From contig JADFUC010001938.1 of the NCBI GenBank assembly GCA_019722365.1, positions 1 to 64,000 on the forward strand: DNA of 64,000 nucleotides, read 5' to 3'. The position numbers and the translations under genes are program-made. The stretch is from Lithospermum erythrorhizon (taxonomy: Eukaryota; Streptophyta; Magnoliopsida; Boraginales; Boraginaceae). Below the pieces are notes generated by a model. The model was given only the letters and a program-made list of their open reading frames with translations. It was not told the origin of the DNA and ran no database searches. This document shows positions 36,565 to 47,210 of this stretch, one piece after another (the stretch's first letter is position 1; each line of letters begins with the position of its first letter).

Positions 36565-39311
36565 ATGTCAGAGGTTAATCCACAAGACCATTTATCCATA
36601 ACTGGTGATCGTAATTTTGAAGGGAACATGTCGTTGGATGATTTCATGAAATATATGCCTCGAGACCTTCAAATCTTTAAACAATCCGAGAATACCTTTG
36701 GGAGGAGGATGCAAACATATGCAGCTTTTGGACGAGGTGATATACTATAGATGCTTTGTATTATACTATACAAATAAAAATATTTACGGTCAAAATTTCA
36801 AAATTATAACGTGACAATTTTTTAGTAACAGTGGTGGTAGTATATTATCTGAATCTAACATGAAATTGGTTTTCTCATTCAGTATCTGGAGTTTCTAGCT
36901 TCAAAACAAGAATTGTATCTGCTCTGATGCAGTTTGGTACGGATATAACACCCTATCTAATTCAGTTTTGGGGACTTGAAAGTATTGACGGTCAGCGATA
37001 TCTGATCAGTTCAGAACTTCCATTCGGTATAAGTAATATTGATAGAGGGTCGAGTTCGTATAGGAAGCGATGTATGAGTTACCGCTATAGTCTTGATGCT
37101 GATATCATTGGTCCAGCAGCTCGTGTGTTTCTCCAGGGAACTGTGGAATTCAACCACATAGCTCATTATTCCCTCGACGAGTATTCCTTGAGGGATTATG
37201 CTCTTACTTGTCGAGCACACGAAATTCTTTTCGTGCCAATTTATGAACCTGCAGGAAGGCAATGCATTGGTGTAGTCGAATATATTGGTTTTGGAGAGAT
37301 TGGATTTTTTCTAGAAGGTGATTTACGGAACATGTGGAGAATATTCCTGGTTCGTTTCTTAATATGGCATACTCTTTTCGGGATATCACTAAACTGCTTT
37401 TGTCCTTCCATTAATACATTTTTATAGCTAATATCCTTTTCAACTTATGTGATGAACTGATGCAGAGTGAAGACTTGATGTTGAAAGACTTACCCTACTC
37501 ATTGATAGGTTTAGTTGAACACACTGAGCTTGACATGGCTCTTAAACATGCTTGCAACAGTCGCTATATCCCCTTTGCTCAGGTTTGGAGACCCTGCACG
37601 GATTGGGAAACAGGTACTTTGGTTTACTCTGTTATTAAACAAAAATGGCACAAAGGAAAGAGCAGAAGCTATAAGCCATTCTATACCAAATGTAAATCAG
37701 TACCACTTAAGGAATGGGAAGGAACGGTTGGTAAAGCATTTTCATCTCTTACATCATTCTTTTGTAAACTGAGTACAGATGTGCACCCCTTAGCTCTTGA
37801 TGCGTCTGAGGTAGGCTTTATTTACAGTTTTGCTGTGTGTTTGAGGCATAGGCATATTAGCACTGGCTACAAAACTTTCATATTAGAGTTTTTCGTTTCC
37901 AATTCTGCACCAACTTCCATTGAAGCTTTGGATTCGGTGAGATCTGTTCTAGACACAATAAAGCGTGAATGTCCAAATCTTAGACAAGCTTCTGGACAAC
38001 TAGGGGATTCGGTTGATGTTGCTCTACATGATCCTGCTAGCAGTAATTCATACCCCCCTGGTGAAACCACTCTTGCTAATGTCCCTACCGACACAGAGTT
38101 CTCTCTAAATAGAGGAGAAGTGGTTCCCTCATCATTCGAGCAACCAGCAGAAATGGAGATGCCAGCAGTATTTCAGGTTTATTTGTTAATATGGAGTACT
38201 TCGCTTTTTGATATTACTATATTGTTTTTTCATTCATCTATTTATAGCTAATATTTACTTCAACTTGTGCTATGCTTATAGATTCCTCAAGGACCATGTT
38301 AAAACTAAAATAATCATTAATGTCATCTTCATACTTTTTGGGCATATGCAGAGTGAGAACTTGAGCTTGGGAGAAGGGCCCTGCTTCTTCGTGGAGGATT
38401 TACTAGACCTTTCCCCATATCCAGATGATGCGGTTGACGTTGCTACACATGATCCTGCAATCAATAATGCATACCCCCCTGGCAAAAGCACTCTTGTTAA
38501 AGTACCTAATGAAACAAGCGGAGACATGTTTCGGTCATCATTTGAGCAACAAGCGGTAGTTGCTCCAAATGATCCTTCAGATATGATGCTGTCAGATGAA
38601 CCTTCAGAGACAAATGCTCATACTATTGGTAGTTCTCAGGAAGACATTGTTCAGAGTGAAGCAGAGACGATGCGGTCAGATCAACCTTCAGTGGCAAATG
38701 CTCAAAATATTGATAGTATGCAGATAAATATTGAAGACATCGCTCCACTTAAGAATGCTAAAGCAGTTAAAAAGTTTAAATCTCCACTTACTTTTGAAAT
38801 TATTCAACGACATGCTGTAGGACAAATTGAATTGGTGGCAAAACATCTAAAAGGTAAGAGTGGTACTAAGTATAAAGCAACGTCTACATCAAGCATTCAA
38901 AAAATTTGCAGAGACAATAAATTCAAGGATTGGCATGAGTTGAAAAACAAAATGCTAAGTCGTTTGCATCCTGATTATATCAAAGCTGCTCAGGAACATA
39001 TTCAGCAAGTTGGTTGTGAGACTGAAGTTCCAGGTTTTTCTCCCAATGTGATTGTGAATGCATTATATCTAGACAAAACGAAATCGTTTGAGTTCTCTAT
39101 TGTGAAGGACATCAAAGACTTGCTGGAAAAGTTAGCTAAGGTATTCAAGTTGCAAGCTAATAACTTCCAAATGGAGTATGAAAATGAAGACGGTGAATGG
39201 ATTCCACTCGCTACTGATGAAGACTTGTCCACTTGCTTCCAGAATGTGAGATATTTTCGTGACAGTACAGTCTATGTTCAAGTAGAGTATATCAGCAATG
39301 CTCCTTCTTAA
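36565..39311 (+). CDS. Divergent NIN-like protein (NLP) with degenerate RWP-RK and PB1 domain
   Basis: Four exons, GT-AG and in phase: 36565-36736, 36883-37349, 37466-38176, 38352-39311; 769 aa, within the usual NLP range. The N-terminal half corresponds to the NLP GAF-like/nitrate-responsive region (LIQFWGLESIDGQRYL, the GPAARVFLQGTVEF stretch, FVPIYEPAGRQCIGVVEYI; later LPYSLIGLVEHTELDMAL and GTVGKAFSS). The RWP-RK domain (about residues 585-640) keeps the first helix pattern FEIIQRHAVGQIELVAKHL and IQKICRDNKF, but the RWPxRK core is replaced by KDWHELKNKML. The PB1 domain (about 680-765) is clear, with an acidic YENEDGEWIPLATDEDL motif, while its basic lysine position is Asn (VNALYLD). NLPs are nuclear regulators of nitrate responses that bind DNA through RWP-RK. 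Here DNA binding is doubtful and a partner role through PB1 is possible. Confidence 0.85.
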
Positions 39312-40526
39312 AGCTTCTGTTTGTTCATGGCCAGGCAACTGTGTCTCTCAGTATGTAGTGATTTATACACGAAATCGATGTGTTGAGCCATTTATCTTGA
39401 ATTGCTACTTTGCATCTATTTCTTTAAGACCAAAATGTAGTTGACCTCATGCCTGAGTTTTTTAAAATATTAGAGATATTATATGCTATTAATATCATCA
39501 AGTATAAAAATACATCTTTATATGCTTTTAAAAATAAATAGATGGAAAAAAAATACGAAGAAAAAAAATCATGATAGAGATAAACTCTCACTCACTTTAA
39601 ATACATCGATAACTTTATTAAAATTTTTAAAAGAAAATATCAAATTAAAATTGTCATTTTCTTTTTCTATTGTCTCAAAAAATTAAACAATCTCTTGTTT
39701 TTCATTTATTATTATTTGTTCACTTCTATTTTGAATTCTAGCTTTATTATTCAATATTTAAAGATATCTTCATATCGCTTATAAAAAGTTTCCATAAAAT
39801 AAACTATTTCTTATAAAATTATGAATTACTTTATCATCAAGACACCGACTTATAACTTTAATTGATAGGGTTACATCTAATGTCATCAAATAACATTCTA
39901 CCTCTTATATAATATTAATCTTCATGTCTAAGAAAACAAACAATAAAAATAAATTAATAATGAACATGTAATGAATGTTAATATCGTGAGTCAGTTTTTT
40001 GTTTCGTTTCTAATTTATATCGCCATTAAAACTTAAACATTCATTACTACTTCATATTTTATCGATTTCAATCTAGATTTTTAAATACTCTATTGTAACA
40101 TTCTATGTTTCCTATATATAGATGTTGTATATAGATGAATAAGGAGTGCTAGTATGTTGAATGCATATGCAAAATAATATTTTATATAAATTCATTGATT
40201 AGTTATCGAAAAGAAAAATAATATATATATATAAATGTATATAATTAAATATCTAGATTGAATAATCGTCTTCATATAAAAAGTTAATTATATATGGTTT
40301 TATAGATTCAACTTTCATTCAATATTAGTTAATAATAATGATGTATATATTTGTTATATCATGTTGTTATATTATGTCAGAAGAAGAAGATATAATGACA
40401 ATAATAAATAAATAAAGTATTTTTCTTCAATTTGTGCCTTGTGAAACCTGATAATGAATGATCACTACATATTAAAATACTTAATAATTCTTTTATTAGA
40501 AAATATATATTTCAATTTTTATTCAA
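39312..40526. other. 3' flank of the NIN-like gene and AT-rich spacer
   Basis: The first 150 bp probably form the 3' UTR. The rest is AT-rich with simple repeats such as (AT)n near 40220 and no gene. Confidence 0.4.
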
Positions 40527-40528
40527 TA

Positions 40529-40766
40529 CTCCCTCCGTTCCAATTTAATTGATCATGTAGTAAATTTTTTTATTTCCTTTTTAATTCATCATAAAGGATT
40601 TCAATCTAACTTTATCTTGATCTTTACACTTTTGTCCCTTAATAAATCATGATTAACTAAAGTTTTATTTGATAAAATACTTTTTAGAATATATTAATAA
40701 TAAGCTATCGCACCCTTAATAATAAAATATTTTTACCCATGATCAAGTTAATTGCAACGGATGGAG
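40529..40766. mobile_element. Stowaway-type MITE
   Basis: Left end CTCCCTCCGTTCCAATTTAA; right end in reverse complement CTCCATCCGTTGCAATTAAC. TA dinucleotides flank both ends (40527-40528 and 40767-40768). Length 238 bp and AT-rich interior. The CTCCCTCCG end and TA target duplication are diagnostic of Stowaway (Tc1/mariner-related) miniature elements. Confidence 0.9.
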
Positions 40767-41027
40767 TATTAATTAATAACCAATTATAAATGTGTATATA
40801 TTTATTACTATCATGTTGTAAGAAGAATACATAATGACCAATTGTAATTATTTTCATTTGGAAGAAACAATTTAGTTTTAGTTCTAACAAAAAGGAGAAG
40901 AAACAACCATCTCTTAGTACACATTTATTAAATTATAAGTTAAATAAGATATATAGATTAATTAGTTGCATCTTATTATTATTTTTATTATCATAATTAT
41001 ATTAATTATTAGTATAATGTATTAAAT

Positions 41028-42370
41028 TGTATTGAATTCATATGTAACTCCATTCAAGAGTTTAACTTTTTTTTCAAAAATAATTAATTGTATTGAATTG
41101 TACATTATTAGTATAATGAATTAATATACAAGTTAATACATATTACTAATTATTCCTCGCTCTTTGAAATTTCTCACCATTCAATCTAATGATTGATATA
41201 ATTGTTATAATAAAGATAATAATACGTGAATTTTTGTTGAAATATTTTAGTTAACTATTTTGCGGCACAAATTAACTCGCTGCATCCATTGATTTTATAA
41301 TATCTTTTTTAATAATACAAATAATGAATTAAAATTAAGTAACATACCGAGTATATAAGAGGAGAAAATATCATACCATCATATTATGAGTTTTGGTAAC
41401 TGATAATATACCATTATAGAAAAAATAACCGACAGCCTTTATTTTATTCTTTGCTCGCAGTTTTGTCATACGAATCAAATATTAATAAGCTCGAATTTTA
41501 GCTAGCTAATAAAAAGCAGAAAATTGAAATATCAAAAGTTGGCTTCACTTGTAACCACCACAGGACCCTTGTGACATTATATAGTATAGATAACAATATA
41601 TTCTTAATAAAAATTAAAGAATCGTTGATTTTATCTAAACTTTTAGAAGATAAAATATAGATATTTTAATCATAAGTTAAATCATATATTTTTTTATTCA
41701 AGTTTTATAGGGCTAATAATTATTGGGTGATAATAAAAGATAATAATAAGATGATATAAGTACTTATTGAATTGTATTGAATTCATGGGCACCCACATAA
41801 TAATAATGAAATAAGGCGTAACTCCATTCGGTAGCTTAACTTTTTCTCAAAAATAAGTAATTGTACTGAATTGTACATTATTAGTATAATGAATTACTCA
41901 TATAAGTTACTACATGTATTACTAATGATTCCCTCGCTCTTTTGTATTTTCACATTCATTAATCTAATTATTAATATAATTATGATAATAAAGATACACA
42001 AGACGTGAATATTTTAATTTTTATTGAAATATTTTAATTGGAAGAACAATATGTTAATATTTTAGTTGGAAGAACAATATGTTCTAATAAAATAAAAAGA
42101 ATCGGCCGATTTTGTCTAAAATTTGGAAGATATATAAATATAGATATTTTATTCATAGTTAAATCATATATTTTATTTAGGATTTATAGAGCCAATAATT
42201 ATTGTGATAAAAAGATAATAATAAGATGCATATAATTAATTTTAGTTGAAGCAATATGTACTTAATAAAAATGAAAAGATGGCGCTTATCTTAAACTTTT
42301 GTAGTTATATAAATATAGATATTTTAACTATAAGTTAAATCAAATATCTTTTATTCGAAATTTATTTAAA
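41028..42370 (+). repeat. Composite AT-rich repeat (units A and B)
   Basis: Unit A occurs at about 41028-41265 and about 41766-42040 (shared words: GTAACTCCATTC, GAATTGTACATTATTAGTAT, TAATCTAAT...ATTATAATAAAGATA). Unit B occurs at about 41595-41755, 42046-42235 and, shortened, 42243-42365 (AATATAGATATTTTA, GTTAAATCATATATTTT, GCCAATAATTATTG, AGATAATAATAAGATG). The order A, unique, B, A, B, partial B indicates stepwise duplication. No coding capacity. Confidence 0.75.
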
Positions 42371-44217
42371 ATAAAGTCTAATGTTATATCATTTTATTTA
42401 TTATGATGACGATGTCATAGCATATCATTGTAATATTCATATTATGTTTAATACTAATATATTAAAAAATAATATTAGAATACATAAAACTTTTGGTGTT
42501 TTTATCAACCATACACTAATAGTTTTACACTTTATTAAAAAAATGATTATAATATAAAAAAAGTTACGGATAGAAATTATGGATTGAGTGAATTCATTAA
42601 AATGATGTAATGAATATTAAGAGTCATGTAAACATCAAAACGAACTTCTTCAAAGTATTTTTACGCTTAATGATTTTTACCTCTCATCATATTTAATTAT
42701 TATTGAAATTTTATAATCAGCTAGGATGTGTTATAATTCAATGCATTTTGGGTGAGGTCAATTTAGTATTATTAAAAGTTTTCCTTCCAACTACAAGTAT
42801 CCATACTTTATGCTTATATATATAGATTGTACATATGTTGTTTATATTTCTTTTTTTGGCTAATAATTAATGAAATTTCATTTTAAAATCAATTAGTGAT
42901 ACTGGGAATCGTTCGATGAGATTGAGTTCATCAATGTGAGACTGAACTCCCCAATAATGTATCTTGGTCCCTTGAACAACATCTATTGGATTGACAAGTG
43001 AGCTTATCAATGAGGTCGACTTATAATATGATGTTAAGTGTTCAAAAGTCTCCATACTAAAATCAATTGATTATCAATGAATTAAATAGATAACCTTATT
43101 AATACACCCGAATATATTAATCAACCAATGTGAAATTGAGTTTTCAATACTCTCTTGTATATTGAACCCCGTCCACCAACACCCAACATGTTTTCACGTG
43201 ACATTACAAGGGGTAAACACATTATTCCATATTAATAATCCATGAGTTACATCCTATAACCCGTTGGTGATAGAATAAATGACACAATATTTTATTCATT
43301 CACATAAAAGGTTTTAAATTATTAAATGTGGAGAACGAAATTTTCAATAAATCCTCTAAATGAATACTTTTTCTAAAGGGACAATACAACTATCCACTTA
43401 AAGTATTAATGCATTTTAAGTAGTAGATATTACATAACCTTATCCGATGTGAAAATAGAGAATCGTTTTCATATTGACTAAGAGTAAAGTAAAGTACAAA
43501 CGAATTTGATTATAAAATATAAATTACCTTTTCATCCAAATTTGGTATATTAGCACCATTAGCATTATTAATCTATTATTACCTCTTACCAAGGGATAAG
43601 GCATGATATTGTTGTGAGAATCAAAAACAACAGCTTTTCTTCTAGGCTTATAAATTGTAGAGAACCAAACAAAGAGTTTTTTCTTCGAGGCTTATAAATA
43701 GACGCTTTTATTGTGCTGCCACATCTTTAATCATAATGCATTTGATCTAATGGTCAAAATTGAATAGGGGTATTTTTGGGATTAGTTTTTTAGCATTTTT
43801 GAGGAAAAGATACCCCATGCGAGCTTTTAATCAGAATATTCACACAATTAATTCTCTAATTTTAGCCTTTTTTTCAAGTAATTTTGAATTTTGTTTCTCT
43901 TTTTAATGCATTTTTTTTTATTTTTCTTCCTTTTTTAGTTTATAGTTGGGTTTTAGATTCATAATTCAATTTGTAAAACTAATTTCATATTATTTTTCTT
44001 TAATTATTCATCATCATGAATTATTTTTCTCAATTTGTAAAACTAGTTGTAGTGCTTAACTCTAATCATCAAATTTCTAATTTTAATAAATTTCTTAGTG
44101 TGTTTGTGTTTTGATTTAGTCTTCTCTCTGTAATGTCTAATTTTCAATGAAATTATTTTGAGTACTGAGTAATAGCAATACTTTTACCTTTCGTTTGGTA
44201 TATGCAAACTGAGTTCA
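42371..44217. other. AT-rich intergenic sequence
   Basis: No gene recognised. Around 42880-43150 the sequence is a little more complex and may be an old LTR fragment, but no second copy is present here. Confidence 0.35.
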
Positions 44218-44276
44218 ATGACTCTACATAGAAGCCCTGAAACATTAAATATAAACATCTCCACTCCAATGAAGTT
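44218..44276 (+). pseudogene. Short copy of the PPR gene 5' region
   Basis: GACTCTACATAGAAGCCCTG, AAACATT and ACATCTCCACTCCAAT are nearly identical to 47226-47273 at the start of the PPR gene, about 3 kb downstream. Only about 55 bp are shared; the sequence on both sides differs. Confidence 0.75.
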
Positions 44277-44454
44277 GCATTTGTTTTATTATACCTTAAT
44301 GTTTGAAATCTGACATGAAGTTGCATTTGTTTCCATTCAGCAGACAAAGCTTTCTCAGATATCAAACATAGAATTCAATGTTCTCTTATAGAGATTCGAA
44401 ATAAAGTCCCTTTGTTTTTACTGGTCACTTCAATGTTCTCTTAGAACCATTGTC

Positions 44455-46250
44455 TTAGTTATCGCTATAGTGTTGGATTGTGAAGATGATGATGGTGGAC
44501 TCAATCATGAATCCAACCACATTACCAATTATTCCATCAAAGAGTATCCCCTGAGGGGGCAAATGTATTGGCGTATTCGAATTAGTCTCTTGTGGGTACT
44601 CTGCAATCTCTATTGAAGAAAATTTCCGGGACATGTCAGCACTATTTCAGGTTCAACATTATTTATTCTTCATTCTTTTGGTTATTCTGCAGAGTTCAAA
44701 CTTGAGGCTAAAAGAATGGCCTTCCTCATTCACTGGAGTTTCTGATGCCTTTAGGGGCAAATGCTTATACTATTGGTGGCCAGCAGAAAGACATTGATCC
44801 GAGTGAACCAGAGATGATGAGCTCTAATCAGCCTTCAGTGGTAACTGCTCATCATATTGATAGACTGGCATGTTAAAATCCATTGTCAACACTTGCTGCC
44901 TTGGTTTTGTTAGGCCAACGCTTGTTTTGTCAAGAATGGTGTATGGCTGCCTTGTTTTGTCAAGATTGGTATACATGCAAAGCATAATTTCTACTTCACA
45001 CTACAAGTCAAATTTAACTTAGCAAATTGTTTCGAATCCTCGGATAAGCCGAACACTCAGAATCTCGAACACTTCGGATGTTGCACAATTTTAATTCGCG
45101 ACTCAACAAATTGACCAACTTCGACATGCTCTGAACGCTTGAAGATTCAAGACTTGAAAGCATTTGAAGATTCAAAGCCATGTTTGAATCAACGTCGACG
45201 CAACTTAATAGGAGATAATTCTCCGATTTGGCTGGTATTTCTTCTTTCTTTTGTATTCTTTTCAAGTAAAATGATTTTCTCCCAAACGACAAGAACGCCT
45301 ATTTAAAGCGCATACTGACTCGATTCTGCACACTCTGGCTGCATTGAAATTAACTCTGTCTCAAGCTCGACTCATCGTCTCACACTCCTAGATAATTATT
45401 ATTCTTTCTCTAATTTAATTAAAGAATAATTATATGATTGATCAAGAAATTATATCTTTCTTATTTATTTTAAAAAAGCATATAATTATCTAGCTTTAAT
45501 TGTTTCTATACGTTTATTTAGAGAAATAATTACTTATTACGATCCTGCTTCTCATGTGGCTCAGCCATAATTCGACATGTAATTTTAATGCGATTTGGCT
45601 TATAATTGGAGCACAACGACACACGTGAAATATTTTAATCGTGGACGCATTTATTTAATTAACTAAATTCCAACATATAAATTATTAAATTGGAACTTAA
45701 TATACAACGCTCCACTTGGCAATGGCGAGATAATTAATGAAGGGGGGATGGAGGTAAGAATTACGCGAGAAGTTCTTGAGCAACATGCTGTAGGGAATCT
45801 TGAAACTGTGGCAAGACATCTACAAGGTGATCAGTACTCAATACATTAAAACTATAGTTTTGTAATAATTATTCTTTGGCTATAATTTCGCTTTAATAAT
45901 TTTTGTTTGGGTATAACTAGTTTCTGTGCTTTTATCTGCAGTTGGTAAAACAACCATTCAGACCATTTGCAGAAATTATGGAATCGGGAATTGGCGTTCT
46001 TTTTGGAAACCTAGAGCAAGAAAAATGGATCAAGATTCTTTAAAAGCGGCTCAGGAACATATTGAAGAATGATATTGTAGGACAGAATAAAAGGGTGTTT
46101 CTCAATTCAACAACAATATCTTCTCGGCCTCTCAAACGATTATACAGCCGATACCCAAAAAACCGAGAATCCGAAATGATAACAATGTGACTGTCAAAGC
46201 ATCATATGAAAGTAACACAATAAGGTTTGAGTTATCTCCTCCAGCTAATG
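44455..46250 (+). pseudogene. Second NIN-like gene copy, broken and split by a solo LTR
   Basis: Three pieces in the order of the intact gene at 36565-39311. First, 44455-44652 matches the end of its exon 2 (ATCGCTATAGTGTTG; NHITNYSIKEYPLRG compared with NHIAHYSLDEYSLRD; GGGACATGTC...TTTCAG before GT). Second, 44692-44866 matches its exon 4 (AAATGCTTATACTATTGGTG, CAGCCTTCAGTGG). Third, 45751-46250 encodes an RWP-RK-like segment (ITREVLEQHAVGNLETVARH, an intron 45829-45941, then IQTICRNYGIGNWRSFW) and the start of a PB1 domain (VTVKASYESNTIRFELS) that still has its lysine. Stops, a missing N terminus and the inserted LTR make it a pseudogene. Confidence 0.85.
44871..45675 (-). mobile_element. 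Solo LTR, copia-like, inside the NIN-like pseudogene
   Basis: Begins TGTTAAAATCC and ends AAATTCCAACA. Read on the minus strand it starts TGTTGGAATTTAGTTAATTA and contains the TTTCACGTGTGTCG word common near the start of Tork/Angela-type copia LTRs. A TATTTAAAG word near 45299 may be its TATA box. About 805 bp, no internal region. It separates pseudogene pieces that correspond to neighbouring parts of exon 4 in the intact gene. A matching 5-bp target duplication was not found. Confidence 0.65.
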
Positions 46251-47207
46251 GGCTAATACCACCATTTTGGAAGTAATGGTTTAACATCCCAATGATAAAT
46301 GCTGGACAAGAAAGCCGAATTTAAATCAAACAAGTGGTTTAAATACCAAACAAAGTAATAAAATCAAATGTCATTTTATTCCATTACATTTCATTCCATT
46401 CCATTCCAGCATTACAAACACAACCTTAGTTTATTTTGCATTGTTTTTTAATTGATTATGCTATAATAATTGATTAATTAATGGTTTTAATAATTTTTTG
46501 TGTTTAGTTAAATATAAATTTTATTCATATGGTTAGTGACATAAGTCGTTGCCGCCTTATTTACCATAATTGAATTTTTTGTTCTTCTTTGGTGAGGAAG
46601 TTGGTTCTCCTCATCTATGTGAGACGTTCTACTGCATGGCCAGAATCGGCAGAATGCACTTCAAATAGCGTACCGCAAAGAAAATTAACGCATCTAAAAC
46701 CGTAGTTAACCTCGCAGAATATTTCAACAACGTATCATTGCCATACCTGATTCAACACATGATATGGGGATGGACCAATTACCATACCACTTACCACTAG
46801 TTTATGCCGCTAGAAACATTTTTTATTTTTATTTTTGATATTCTTCTATATATTAAATTCATTAACATTCTTTCAATCTCTTACTATTTCTTAGCCAAAT
46901 GAAAAGTCATGACTCATTTTTTTTTTTTTTTTGAACTCAGAAAACCGCAGCCCGCTACTCTTCAGCCACAAGACGGTGAAACCTCTACGACGCAATGTAT
47001 CGCAAAACCACGCCAATCAGCTAAACTACACCAGCAGTTCTGTTGGCAGACTCGACTAAGAAAGCTATGGCGAATCGAACTCATAAACTTTCTATGCTCT
47101 ACTTACTCCACCAACTCGGCTTCCACTCTTGCCGGTCGAGAAATCATGAATTCAAGTGTGTATAGTGTGTTACCTCACGATATTATTTGGAAAGACTAAA
47201 AAACATC
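46251..47207. other. Spacer before the PPR gene
   Basis: AT-rich, with a CATTCCATTCCA repeat near 46395. The open stretch 46909-47199 begins in a T run and has no domain, so it is not called a gene. The promoter and any missing first codons of the PPR gene should be here. Confidence 0.4.
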
Positions 47208-47210
47208 TAG

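Noticed and set aside
45014..45292. 92-codon open stretch on the minus strand
   Set aside because: Falls entirely within the solo LTR at 44871-45675.
46909..47199. 96-codon open stretch upstream of the PPR gene
   Set aside because: Begins in a run of T (poly-Phe) and has no PPR pattern; not joined to the PPR frame.
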